From IMG/VR virus record IMGVR_UViG_3300024999_000038, positions 62,001-126,000 of that record: a stretch of DNA of 64,000 nt; one strand, 5' to 3'. The notes below the pieces were generated by a model that did not search any database, had not been told where the DNA came from, and saw only the letters and a program-made list of their open reading frames with translations. Numbering within the stretch: position 1 is the first letter of the stretch; every line of letters begins with the position of its first letter. The DNA comes from a virus. Of the stretch, positions 50,058 to 57,956 are shown one piece after another. The position numbers were made by a program, and so were the translations under genes.

Positions 50058-50252
50058 ATGCTTAAAGGCCAAAATGGAACAACTATCTTGCAAGTAGAAA
50101 ATGGAGTAGTAAGATTATGCCATGATATGGTTACTTGTAGTTATACTATTGGAATTAGAACTGATAAAGACTTCCAATGGAAAGATATAAGTAAAGAATT
50201 ATATGAATTAATGGTTAAAGAATTATCAAATAAAGAAGGAAATAGGTGGTAA
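50058..50252 (+). CDS. hypothetical protein (64 aa)
   Basis: GAAAGTAGG upstream. Beta-rich (TTILQVENGVVRLCHDMVTCSYTIGIR). Not recognised. Confidence 0.6.
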   Translation: MLKGQNGTTILQVENGVVRLCHDMVTCSYTIGIRTDKDFQWKDISKELYELMVKELSNKEGNRW

Positions 50253-50283
50253 AATAATATGAAAGAAAGGAGGATCAATTCTC

Positions 50284-50490
50284 ATGAAAGATATTTTTAA
50301 TTTTGAACTAGATGAAAATAATAAAAAGAAATTTCCTAGTTGTGATTTTGTATTCAAAGCAGAAAAGGAAAATGATGGAAAGTATAAAGTAACTTGGATT
50401 GAAGATGGAGAATTAGAACAATCGTATATAGGAGAGAAGAGAATGAAGCAAGGATTAGAAGAAGGGTATTGGGTTGTAAAGGATGATTAG
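50284..50490 (+). CDS. hypothetical protein (68 aa)
   Basis: GAAAGGAGG site. Acidic, beta-rich with a Trp-Ile-Glu-Asp-Gly turn. Not recognised. Confidence 0.65.
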   Translation: MKDIFNFELDENNKKKFPSCDFVFKAEKENDGKYKVTWIEDGELEQSYIGEKRMKQGLEEGYWVVKDD

Positions 50491-50539
50491 AGATGTCAAT
50501 TCAAAGAATACATTTAAAGGATAAAGGATGGAATTATTA

Positions 50540-51394
50540 ATGAATAAATATAATGAATTAGAGAACCTAATGTATGCAATCGGAAGACAATTATATCATA
50601 AAGATAGAATATTGTATGACTTATTCGATAGTAGATTTAATCATACATATGTCTCATTTGGATATTGCTCCTCTGAAGAAGATAAAATTCAACAATTAGG
50701 AATTATTAATAATCTTATGGAAGAGTTTTCTTTAATTGACTTAATAAAAATGGCGATGTCTCATTCAGATTACTATAGATTATATCAATTAAATTGGTGG
50801 ATTGGTAATTACACTGAAAAGATAAAGGATTATAAATTGGATTGTGAACCAATAGTAAAATTAATAGATATTAAAGATGCATTTGATAAAAGAATTAATA
50901 AACTAGAAGACGAGAATTTAAACAGTTGGAGAAAATCAGATGATGATATATTGCATTCTCATTATCATTGGTGGATAAATAATTTAATGAATAATGAAAA
51001 TTATGCTATATGGGCCTTACGATACAATGATACAAGAACTTTTGATACTTTTCATCTGAGTAATTGTGGTGAAAAAATATTCCCTAAAATTATATTGCAG
51101 TACATTTTGGATAATCATATAATTCCAGACCAAATTAATAAAAATGCAGAAATAGAGATAATGAGTCCATTTAATAATTATGGTACAAATGGTTACAAAA
51201 TAAAAACATCTTCTAATATGGGCGGAATGTGGTATATGATTTATTTGACAGCTAAAGAATTTCAAGAAATATATAAGAGCGTAGGGAGTAAGAAAATAAG
51301 TGATATGAATGTAAGACCATTTTTCAGTTATGTAAATAGTTTGAACGAAGGTGATGAGTTAAACGAAAAATTCTATTTGTATTTTAAAAAATGA
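50540..51394 (+). CDS. hypothetical protein (284 aa)
   Basis: AAAGGATGG upstream; ATG 50540 is preferred since 50528 overlaps the site. Mostly helical and Trp/Tyr-rich, with an ARG-like YDTRTFDTFHL segment near residue 170. No domain recognised. Confidence 0.7.
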   Translation: MNKYNELENLMYAIGRQLYHKDRILYDLFDSRFNHTYVSFGYCSSEEDKIQQLGIINNLMEEFSLIDLIKMAMSHSDYYRLYQLNWWIGNYTEKIKDYKLDCEPIVKLIDIKDAFDKRINKLEDENLNSWRKSDDDILHSHYHWWINNLMNNENYAIWALRYNDTRTFDTFHLSNCGEKIFPKIILQYILDNHIIPDQINKNAEIEIMSPFNNYGTNGYKIKTSSNMGGMWYMIYLTAKEFQEIYKSVGSKKISDMNVRPFFSYVNSLNEGDELNEKFYLYFKK

Positions 51395-51509
51395 ACTAAA
51401 AATGAAGACTTGGTAGAAAATGATAAATTAAAATCATTGCAGGAGTAGGCTTTCAGGGTTCGGTACATGGCATAAAACATGTCTTTCGTTGGATTATAAG
51501 GAGAATTAT

Positions 51510-51710
51510 ATGCATAAAATAAAAGGATATTGGAGTAAATTTGTTTTAATTCAAATGATAGTAATAATACTTTTATCTATAGTTGGATTGCCTAAAAGTA
51601 ATTCTGGTATGTATTGGTGGATGGGAGTCACTTTTGTTGATATGATTGCTACTCATCCTGTATTTTATGAAGAGGAGGAAGATAATCATGGATTTAGCAG
51701 ACGTAATTAA
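51510..51710 (+). CDS. membrane protein, one or two TM helices (66 aa)
   Basis: AAGGAGAA site. Hydrophobic stretch at residues about 10-29, then a second weaker one (about 38-52), acidic tail. Overlaps the next gene by 23 bases. Confidence 0.6.
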   Translation: MHKIKGYWSKFVLIQMIVIILLSIVGLPKSNSGMYWWMGVTFVDMIATHPVFYEEEEDNHGFSRRN

Positions 51711-51891
51711 AAACTGTAAAGAAGGCGAAGTATATAAAGCTACTTATGCTTTATGGAATAATTGGTATATAACCAAAAGCGTTGGATTTATAAGATATTG
51801 TGATGAGAATGGAAATGTATCCAATGAAGATGAAACAATTAAGTTGACTCCTAGTAATTTAAGAGCAGAATATGAATTGATTAAGGGATAG
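51688..51891 (+). CDS. hypothetical protein (67 aa)
   Basis: AGAGGAGGAAG before ATG 51688, inside the previous gene. ADVIKNCKEGEVYKATYALWNNWYITKS reads like a small beta-barrel. Not recognised. Confidence 0.6.
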   Translation: MDLADVIKNCKEGEVYKATYALWNNWYITKSVGFIRYCDENGNVSNEDETIKLTPSNLRAEYELIKG

Positions 51892-51907
51892 AAAGGAGCA
51901 GTGAATA

Positions 51908-52186
51908 ATGGACGATGGAGGAGTACAAGAAATCAAAGTAATACCATTATGGGCAAGAATCATATCTTGGATATTTAGTGGAGTGATCACCATTATGGGG
52001 ATTATAATATTTATTATTGGTTCTTGGAGTCTAGGAAGCAGTATGTTGAAAGAAATTAATACATTTGGAATGTTAGAATCTTTAATAACATTAGGAATGG
52101 GATTTTTAATAATGTTATCTTCATTGTTGTTTGCTACATTATTTGTTTTAATACTAAAACGTTTAGTGAAATGGAAATGGTTATAA
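51908..52186 (+). CDS. membrane protein, two TM helices (92 aa)
   Basis: GAAAGGAG upstream. Two hydrophobic helices (about 16-39 and 55-83) and a basic C-terminus (KRLVKWKW). Function unknown. Confidence 0.7.
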   Translation: MDDGGVQEIKVIPLWARIISWIFSGVITIMGIIIFIIGSWSLGSSMLKEINTFGMLESLITLGMGFLIMLSSLLFATLFVLILKRLVKWKWL

Positions 52187-52326
52187 ACAATTGAAATTTA
52201 ATTATATATTGACGAGAGGATGTGATTGTAATGTAGAAATAAATATTTTGTTGGACAATGAATAAAAAATAAGCTGTTGGCAATACTATCTACCAAGGGA
52301 ATAAATTAAAGGTAAGGTGATAGTAT

Positions 52327-52758
52327 ATGCAAGTAGTAAATAAAGTTGCACAACATAATCAACCACAACAATTTAATAGAGGAGACATTTACTTAGCTAC
52401 AGTTGAAAATAATGTCGGAGGGTCAGTGCAAAATATTTGTCAGAGACCAATGATTATAATTTCAAATCCTATGAGTTTACTGCACTCGCCTGTGATTCAC
52501 GCAATTCCATTATCTTCTAAGACTTTTAAGCGATGGATTCCAACTCACGTTTCTGTACCTATGGCTAGTAGTGGTTTATTAAAGGATTCAATTGCACTTT
52601 GCGAACAAGTAATGTTGCTCCCGAAAGAGGTTTTTAGTAAAAAAATTGGCACATGCAGTAGTTTAATTGTAAACAAATTAGAAGAGGGTTTAATGGTACA
52701 ATTCGGGTTGTTTAATCATAGTCAAAATGTAAGAAACAATGTTGCTTATGCAAATTAA
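52327..52758 (+). CDS. MazF/PemK-like protein (143 aa)
   Basis: Residues about 16-125 follow the MazF fold: NRGDIYLATVENNVGG, QRPMIIISN (Arg40 corresponds to the catalytic Arg), HAIPLSSKTFKRWIPTHVSV, SIALCEQVMLLPKEVF. The catalytic Thr of MazF is Ser63 here, so ribonuclease activity may be weakened or lost. The last residues (NNVAYAN) resemble the end of the HTH-MazF fusion at 56272 (QQVAYAR). No antitoxin gene precedes it; the upstream 140 bases carry only a weak promoter-like TTGACG. Ends 22 bases before the homing-nuclease gene. Confidence 0.7.
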   Translation: MQVVNKVAQHNQPQQFNRGDIYLATVENNVGGSVQNICQRPMIIISNPMSLLHSPVIHAIPLSSKTFKRWIPTHVSVPMASSGLLKDSIALCEQVMLLPKEVFSKKIGTCSSLIVNKLEEGLMVQFGLFNHSQNVRNNVAYAN

Positions 52759-52780
52759 AGAAGGAGAGATTATTTAAATA

Positions 52781-54379
52781 TTGGGGAAAATGAAAACTAC
52801 AGAACAGTATAGACAAGATTTAGAAGAATACAATTTAAAATATAATACAAAAATAGAGTTAAAGAATGGAGTTGAATATAATGGTGCTAATACTAAAATA
52901 TTACATATTTGTTCGTGTGGTAAAGAGTGGTTAGTTTCACCTTCAGGCGTTATAAATAGTAGTTCGAAAACAAGTTGTGGTTATACGTTTGCAGAAAAAG
53001 GAATCGATAATCTAGGGTATAATTTTTTAGAAAAATATTGGGATTATAAAACAAATAACGAATTAGGAATTGATCCTTGGAAAATTAGTTGTAGTTCTGG
53101 AAAAGAAGTTTATATATTTTGCCAAGAGAAAGATTATCATGGAAGTTATAAAGTACGTTGTGCTGATTTTAGTAATGGAAACAGGTGTGGTTATTGTCAA
53201 GGATACTATTTGGTTCATCCTTTAGATAGTTATGGACAGTATTTAATTGATTCATTTGGAATAACCGCACTAGAACTGTATTGGGATTATAATATAAACA
53301 CTGTTGATCCTTGGAAGATTACAAAACAATCAAATAAGATGGTATATATTAAATGTCAGAGGAAATATTATCATGGAAGTTATGGCATCAGGTGCAATGA
53401 TTTTATAAAAGGAGATAGATGTGGATATTGTGGAGGTAAAAAAGTACATCTATTAGATAGTCTAGGAACGTTACATCCAAAATCACTAGAATTATGGTCA
53501 AATATAAACGAAAAATCCCCATATGAATATATGCCTGGGAGCGATATGGAGGTTTGGTTTAAATGTGACAACAAGAGACATGAAGATTACCAAAAAAGAA
53601 TATATAATGCAGTAAACTGTAATTTTGGATGTCCGACATGTTCACAAGAACAAAAAGAATCTATCATGGCCTCCACACTAAAACAAGTACTAAGATATGA
53701 ATATAGTCACACAAAATGGGAATATGATGCAGGATTTAAAATAGATAATAGTATTAGTAGGTATGATATTTATGTTCCAGAATTGAATAACTTATTAATA
53801 GAATGCCAAAGTGAATATCACGATGATGAAAAACATATTATTAACGATCAACTTAAAAAACAGTTTGCTATTGATAATGGATATGAATATATAGCAATAG
53901 ACAAAAGAGATTTTTCCATAATAGAAATACTAAGGTTCTTTATACCATACATGGATAAAATTCCTGATTATGTACAATTAAATAAAAATACTACAAGAGG
54001 TTGGGATATAGAAAACGCTCAAAAATTGTTAGATAGTGGTCATACATATATAAATATAGCTAATATATTAGAAACATCAGTTACCGCGATACGTGCAAGT
54101 GTAGGAGACAATGGGTTAATCAAACCAAATAATTATACTTTTCAAGGTGAAAATATTGTTTGTCTGTCTATGGATAATAGTTTAATAAAAACATATAATT
54201 CTTGCAGTTCTGCCGCCAAAGATTTAGGAAAAGCAAATGGAACAAGTATTAGTTCATGTCTAACTAAGAAGCCTCGTTCAGACACAGGGAAAATTCGTGA
54301 AACAGCTTTTGGTTTTAAATGGATGTATTTAGTAGATTATGAAAATATGATTAAAGATCAAAATAATAAACCTCCGTAA
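52781..54379 (+). CDS. zinc-ribbon plus EDxHD-type homing nuclease with NUMOD-like tail (532 aa), TTG start
   Basis: AAGGAGAG fits TTG 52781. Three treble-clef/zinc-ribbon repeats span residues about 35-290 (CSCGKEW, then CQEKDYHGSYKVRCADF ... GNRCGYCQG, then the related CQRKYYHGSYGIRCNDF ... GDRCGYCGG, then CDNKRHEDYQKRI ... CPTC). A nuclease core follows (about 310-390): RYDIYVPELNNLLIECQSEYHDDEKHII ... QFAIDNGYEYIAIDKRDF, matching the EDxHD family related to Vsr and I-Bth0305I. A helix-turn-helix (about 415-440) and a NUMOD1-like segment (VCLSMDNSLIKTYNSCSSAAKDLGK) end the protein. Typical free-standing homing nuclease, located directly upstream of the signalling cassette. Confidence 0.75.
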   Translation: MGKMKTTEQYRQDLEEYNLKYNTKIELKNGVEYNGANTKILHICSCGKEWLVSPSGVINSSSKTSCGYTFAEKGIDNLGYNFLEKYWDYKTNNELGIDPWKISCSSGKEVYIFCQEKDYHGSYKVRCADFSNGNRCGYCQGYYLVHPLDSYGQYLIDSFGITALELYWDYNINTVDPWKITKQSNKMVYIKCQRKYYHGSYGIRCNDFIKGDRCGYCGGKKVHLLDSLGTLHPKSLELWSNINEKSPYEYMPGSDMEVWFKCDNKRHEDYQKRIYNAVNCNFGCPTCSQEQKESIMASTLKQVLRYEYSHTKWEYDAGFKIDNSISRYDIYVPELNNLLIECQSEYHDDEKHIINDQLKKQFAIDNGYEYIAIDKRDFSIIEILRFFIPYMDKIPDYVQLNKNTTRGWDIENAQKLLDSGHTYINIANILETSVTAIRASVGDNGLIKPNNYTFQGENIVCLSMDNSLIKTYNSCSSAAKDLGKANGTSISSCLTKKPRSDTGKIRETAFGFKWMYLVDYENMIKDQNNKPP

Positions 54380-54430
54380 TCAATACATAAATTCTAATAA
54401 TAAATAATAAAAGGAGAGATAATATAATAA

Positions 54431-55048
54431 ATGGTTGAAACATTAATATTTAGTCTGCTGTGTCTAAAAACAAAATTTGATCTAAAACTAGGCAAACTCC
54501 AAATACATAAAGAATCATACCTAATAAAACCAATGCTAAAAAGATGGAGCATCTATCCTGTAATATTTATGTCAATATTCTATGTCTATCTACAATACAC
54601 AATAATGAATCAGAATTACTATTTTCTTCAATATCAACACATAATAAAGAATGCTATATTAGGTTCATATATGATTCTAGGGCTTGATGTTTTGTTTAGG
54701 CATGAAAAGTATAAAGAGTATATTATAGCCTGTTGTAGTCTCTTGTGTGGCTTTACATTGAATAAGATTGTAATGCATTTCAATAATAATCTCATGCCAA
54801 TCTTCCCATCAATATCTTATTCAACAGGTTACACGCAATATGGTATGATTACGAATGCTTCTAAATTTAGCGATTTTCATGTTCTCGGAGATCATACAAC
54901 AAGATTGATATTTTTGGCCGATGTGTTTGATATAGGTGGTAGCATTTGGTCGGTCGGGGATATTTTAGTTAGATTATTTGCTTTTATAATTGTGTATTAT
55001 GCGGGTAAAGTAGTTAGTAAAATGCATACGAACAAAATATTGAATTAA
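54431..55048 (+). CDS. DUF5317-like membrane protein (205 aa)
   Basis: AAAGGAGAG upstream. N-terminal MVETLIFSLLCLKTKFDLKLGKLQIH and four to five hydrophobic segments; the C-terminal stretch FHVLGDHTTRLIFLADVFDIGGSIWSVGDILVRLFAFIIVYY is the DUF5317 signature (T-R/L-x-FLADxF ... x-SxGDxLI). Role unknown. It is divided from the peptide-receptor-like gene by a promoter at 55065, so linkage to the Agr cassette is positional only. Confidence 0.7.
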   Translation: MVETLIFSLLCLKTKFDLKLGKLQIHKESYLIKPMLKRWSIYPVIFMSIFYVYLQYTIMNQNYYFLQYQHIIKNAILGSYMILGLDVLFRHEKYKEYIIACCSLLCGFTLNKIVMHFNNNLMPIFPSISYSTGYTQYGMITNASKFSDFHVLGDHTTRLIFLADVFDIGGSIWSVGDILVRLFAFIIVYYAGKVVSKMHTNKILN

Positions 55049-55064
55049 TAAATAAATATAAAGC

Positions 55065-55093
55065 TTGCATTACACTCTTACATATGGTATACT
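55065..55093 (+). promoter_or_regulatory. promoter of the receptor-like/agrD unit
   Basis: TTGCAT (55065-55070), 17-base spacer, TATACT (55088-55093). The -10 is preceded by ACATATGG, with CATATG palindromic, and the stretch ATATGGTA recurs at the -10 of the 56177 promoter. Confidence 0.7.
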
Positions 55094-55133
55094 TGTTTTA
55101 GATTAAGAAACGAATAAGAAAGAGGTAATACAT

Positions 55134-55955
55134 ATGCAGAGTGTAACAAATGCTTTGTTGAATACAGTATTTGTAAGTTTACCAGAGGAAACATTTTACG
55201 CAATGATGACATTGATATTTTTGAAAAGATATGATCTATTAGATTTTAGAATGTGGAAAGAAAACATTACAACACTTATGATACCTATAATTCCAGTATC
55301 AATATTAATTAATATATTTAGATATATTATAATTATAGATAAAATACAAATGATGATTATTACAATAGTGATATTTTACATATTGTTATTATATATTGTT
55401 ATAAAATATAAAGTTGAAGATATTGAAAGAATACATATGAAAGTTTTATTAAACTTAGCATATAGCGTAGCAATATGGGTGTTCTTAGAAGAGATAACCT
55501 ATCCATCATTATTGTTTTTGATGAATTACCCACTCGAATTTATATCAAATAATATATTTTGGAATTTTATTTTAAGTGTTCCTTCAAGGATAATTGCTAT
55601 GGTTATAATAATATACAACATAGTTAAAAATAGTAACGAAATAAGCAATATAGAAGTTCTTGACGTCATTACTAATAATAAACTTTATCGAAGAATAATG
55701 CTTTTCTGCACAATGTCATTTATTTTATTATCATTATTCTTAATTAAACTTATTTGGTGTAATAAAATATTTGACAATAAGGTTCCTTTGTTTGAAAAGA
55801 TTATTATTACTGAATCGCTTTTTGTTTTGCCAGTAGTTGTAATATTCCTAATAATTATATTAATCAACAATCTTCTTGTAAAAGAAAAACAAATACAACA
55901 GTCTTATGAAAATCTTGTTATGCAAGACGACATAATGCTTGATGTAGAAGATTGA
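55134..55955 (+). CDS. polytopic membrane protein, kinase-less AgrC-like (273 aa)
   Basis: Six to seven hydrophobic helices over residues 1-245, then a charged cytoplasmic tail (VKEKQIQQSYENL ... DDIMLDVED) with no histidine-kinase or ATPase domain. The N-terminus SVTNALLNTVFVSLPEETFYAMMTLIFLKR matches the paralogue at 57957 (SITNAVLNLLFVSIPEEAFIAIIAITFLNK) and resembles N-terminal helices of AgrC-type receptors (F-V-S-x-P-E-E). It ends 22 bases before agrD on one transcript from 55065. Best guess: a cyclic-peptide receptor or exporter partner that signals by another route. Confidence 0.7.
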   Translation: MQSVTNALLNTVFVSLPEETFYAMMTLIFLKRYDLLDFRMWKENITTLMIPIIPVSILINIFRYIIIIDKIQMMIITIVIFYILLLYIVIKYKVEDIERIHMKVLLNLAYSVAIWVFLEEITYPSLLFLMNYPLEFISNNIFWNFILSVPSRIIAMVIIIYNIVKNSNEISNIEVLDVITNNKLYRRIMLFCTMSFILLSLFLIKLIWCNKIFDNKVPLFEKIIITESLFVLPVVVIFLIIILINNLLVKEKQIQQSYENLVMQDDIMLDVED

Positions 55956-55977
55956 TATGAAAGGAGGTGAAAAATTA

Positions 55978-56094
55978 ATGAAAAAGTACGCAATTATCGC
56001 TGGAGTGGTTGCTTTGTCAGCCGCAATGTTCTCAAATGTATTTGCTTCTATGTTCTTTTCTCATCAACCAAAAACTCCTAATTGCATGAAATAA
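55978..56094 (+). CDS. agrD: AgrD-type cyclic autoinducer peptide precursor (38 aa)
   Basis: AAAGGAGGTG sits before ATG 55978. N-terminal amphipathic/hydrophobic leader (about 1-22), then SMFFSHQPKTP. Aligning HQPKTP with the YEPKSP cleavage motif of Listeria AgrD (ring CFMFV) places a five-residue ring Ser24-Met-Phe-Phe-Ser28 just before it, so the ring would be a Ser lactone rather than Cys thiolactone. C-terminal tail NCMK is short (S. aureus-like tails are longer). The terminator right after (56107) isolates this transcript from agrB. Confidence 0.8.
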   Translation: MKKYAIIAGVVALSAAMFSNVFASMFFSHQPKTPNCMK

Positions 56095-56106
56095 TTTTAC
56101 CATACA

Positions 56107-56136
56107 TATAGGGAAGGACTTCGGTTCTTCCCTATA
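56107..56136 (+). terminator. terminator after agrD (TTCG tetraloop)
   Basis: TATAGGGAAGGAC pairs with GTTCTTCCCTATA (one G-U, 13 bp) around the stable tetraloop TTCG, 12 bases after the agrD stop. No long T-tract follows; strength comes from the stem. It separates the receptor-like/agrD unit from the HTH-MazF/agrB unit. Confidence 0.8.
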
Positions 56137-56176
56137 AATCTAATATAAAATATTTTATAAATTTACTAAAAATCTA

Positions 56177-56204
56177 TTGACATATCTCCCAAATATGGTA
56201 AGAT
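56177..56204 (+). promoter_or_regulatory. promoter of the HTH-MazF/agrB unit
   Basis: TTGACA (56177-56182), 16-base spacer, TAAGAT (56199-56204). The spacer holds an imperfect repeat CATAT...ATATG and ends ATATGGTA, shared with the promoter at 55088. The HTH-MazF protein encoded downstream could bind here. Confidence 0.65.
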
Positions 56205-56271
56205 GTATTTAATGAAGTTGTAAATAAATTATATATACATCATTATAAATTGAAAAGGGAGTTGTGTTATT

Positions 56272-57060
56272 ATGTTTGAAAAATTTATTGGTAAAAAAGA
56301 GAGTACTATTACTGAGGAGAATACAAAAAAGGATTTCAAAAAGTTGGCTACATATGTTACTTTAGCCAAAGGCCCAAGAACTATTAATGGATTCGCAGCA
56401 GACTGCAAAACAAATGCTGACTATCTAGCTGATATTATCCATGTAAAAATCAATTCTTATCCTCAAGTTCAATTTCTGAAAATAATATCTGAAAATTCAC
56501 AAGGCAGAGTTTCATTAGATGATCTTAAATTATCTTGTGGATATTCTTTATATGAACATAATGATATGGAGCAAATAAAAAATATTAATGTTCGCAGAGG
56601 ATGGTTTTGTTACGTAAATCTAGGCCAAGTTTTGGACTCGGAATATGGGGGAAATCGAATGTGTTTGGTAGTGCAAAACGACGTAGGGAATCATTTCTCA
56701 AGCACATCAATTATTTTACCATTGACTTCTAGAAAATCAAAAGTAAAGCTTCCTACTCACGTCGAAGTTGGAATAAAAAATTGCGGATTACCGCAAGATT
56801 CGATTGTTAGTTGTGAGCAAATTCGTTGCGTATCGAAAAGGAGACTTATTCAAAATGGAATAGTCCAGAAAGTATCAGAATGTCCTCCAGATGTAATGTT
56901 AAAGGTAGAGGTGGCTTTATTAAAAGCACAAGGAGTTATACATCTTAAAATGAATGAACAGGAAGCTATTCAGCACTTAATGAACATGAATACCCAAAAA
57001 ACATACCAGTATCAAAATAATTATGCTAGTGCAGGACAGCAGGTGGCCTATGCACGATAA
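56272..57060 (+). CDS. XRE-type HTH fused to MazF (262 aa)
   Basis: Residues about 24-92 match the phage-type Cro/CI domain (LAKGPRTINGFAADCKTNADYLADIIHVKI ... FLKIISENSQGRVSLDDLKLSCGY). Residues about 107-225 match MazF: RRGWFCYVNLGQVLDSEYGGNR, CLVVQNDVGNHFSSTSIILPLTSR, LPTHVEVGIKNCGLPQDSIVSCEQIRC. The catalytic Arg129 and Thr152 of MazF are kept, so ribonuclease activity is plausible. The C-terminal VAYAR tail matches the smaller MazF at 52327. Fusing a DNA-binding domain to the toxin gives an autoregulated or antitoxin-free unit, and it lies between agrD and agrB. Confidence 0.8.
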   Translation: MFEKFIGKKESTITEENTKKDFKKLATYVTLAKGPRTINGFAADCKTNADYLADIIHVKINSYPQVQFLKIISENSQGRVSLDDLKLSCGYSLYEHNDMEQIKNINVRRGWFCYVNLGQVLDSEYGGNRMCLVVQNDVGNHFSSTSIILPLTSRKSKVKLPTHVEVGIKNCGLPQDSIVSCEQIRCVSKRRLIQNGIVQKVSECPPDVMLKVEVALLKAQGVIHLKMNEQEAIQHLMNMNTQKTYQYQNNYASAGQQVAYAR

Positions 57061-57076
57061 AAGAAAGGAAGATTAA

Positions 57077-57784
57077 ATGTTTTCAGTTCAAGATATTTCT
57101 GATCAATTGGCTACTAAACTATCAAAAAAAATATCATTAGATAAATTTAAAGAAGTTTGGGGGATCGTTATAAAAATATTCCCATCACTTGCTGATAAGC
57201 TTAATCTTGAACAAATAAAATCAATAAATGACTTATTAGGTTTATATAGTTATGGGATAACGGTATTTGTAGGATTACTATTCAAAGGCCCATTATTGAT
57301 TATAATATCAATTATCTTTGGAATATTTACACCAATTATGTTTGTGGTAACCACATTTTCAAGTTTTAGGGTTGTAGCAGGTGGTTACCATATGCAGACA
57401 TATTTAAGGTGTTGGATTGTAAGTTTTGTCACATTTATTGGATCTGCACTTATAGTCCAACACACACTTCAATATTGGTCTACCCAAAATATCTCTTCAC
57501 TCTTCATATTTTGTATTTTAATGGGATTATATATAATTTTTAGATATATTCCTCGCGACACACCCAATAAGCCAATTACAGAGCCATTGGAGATAGCAAA
57601 GTTTAAAAAATGGTCGTTATACTACTTAATTTCATGGGTAACAATAATGACCATTTTCTTATTCTTTAATCTAAAATTAATTGTTATTTCAAGTTGTTTT
57701 GGATTATTATTGGAATTATTTTCAATAAGTAAAATTGGTTATAGTCTATATTCCCTTGTAGATGATATTGGTATACATAAATAA
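57077..57784 (+). CDS. agrB: AgrB-family peptide-processing protease (235 aa)
   Basis: GAAAGGAAG before ATG 57077, 16 bases after the HTH-MazF stop (same operon). RVVAGGYHMQTYLRC contains the conserved His105 and Cys112 (spacing 7, as His77/Cys84 of S. aureus AgrB), with four to six transmembrane helices around them. The N-terminal 45 residues extend beyond typical AgrB (about 190-210 residues). AgrB cleaves AgrD at its C-terminus and closes the ring; it should act on the agrD product at 55978. Confidence 0.9.
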   Translation: MFSVQDISDQLATKLSKKISLDKFKEVWGIVIKIFPSLADKLNLEQIKSINDLLGLYSYGITVFVGLLFKGPLLIIISIIFGIFTPIMFVVTTFSSFRVVAGGYHMQTYLRCWIVSFVTFIGSALIVQHTLQYWSTQNISSLFIFCILMGLYIIFRYIPRDTPNKPITEPLEIAKFKKWSLYYLISWVTIMTIFLFFNLKLIVISSCFGLLLELFSISKIGYSLYSLVDDIGIHK

Positions 57785-57956
57785 TATCTCACAAACCACC
57801 TTACTATCCCACCTTATCCCATAATTGCAATACTTTATTCAATTTATTTTTCCAACATTTATGATATATTTACAGCAACAAGTAATAGCACATAATAACT
57901 GCCCCTTACTCAAACCACACCCACAAACTAAATAAAAAGAAGGAAGGAAACCCTAT
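57785..57956 (+). other. C-rich, G-poor leader between agrB and the second membrane gene
   Basis: These 172 bases contain C-rich patches (CTTACTATCCCACCTTATCCC and CCCCTTACTCAAACCACACCC) that stand out in this G-biased strand. A weak promoter-like TATATT occurs near 57872. No ORF or strong stem-loop is apparent. It may be an untranslated leader or a decayed gene. Confidence 0.4.

Noticed and set aside
52187-52326. Antitoxin gene for the MazF at 52327
   Set aside because: No frame with a ribosome binding site and antitoxin-like sequence fits; only very short frames exist.
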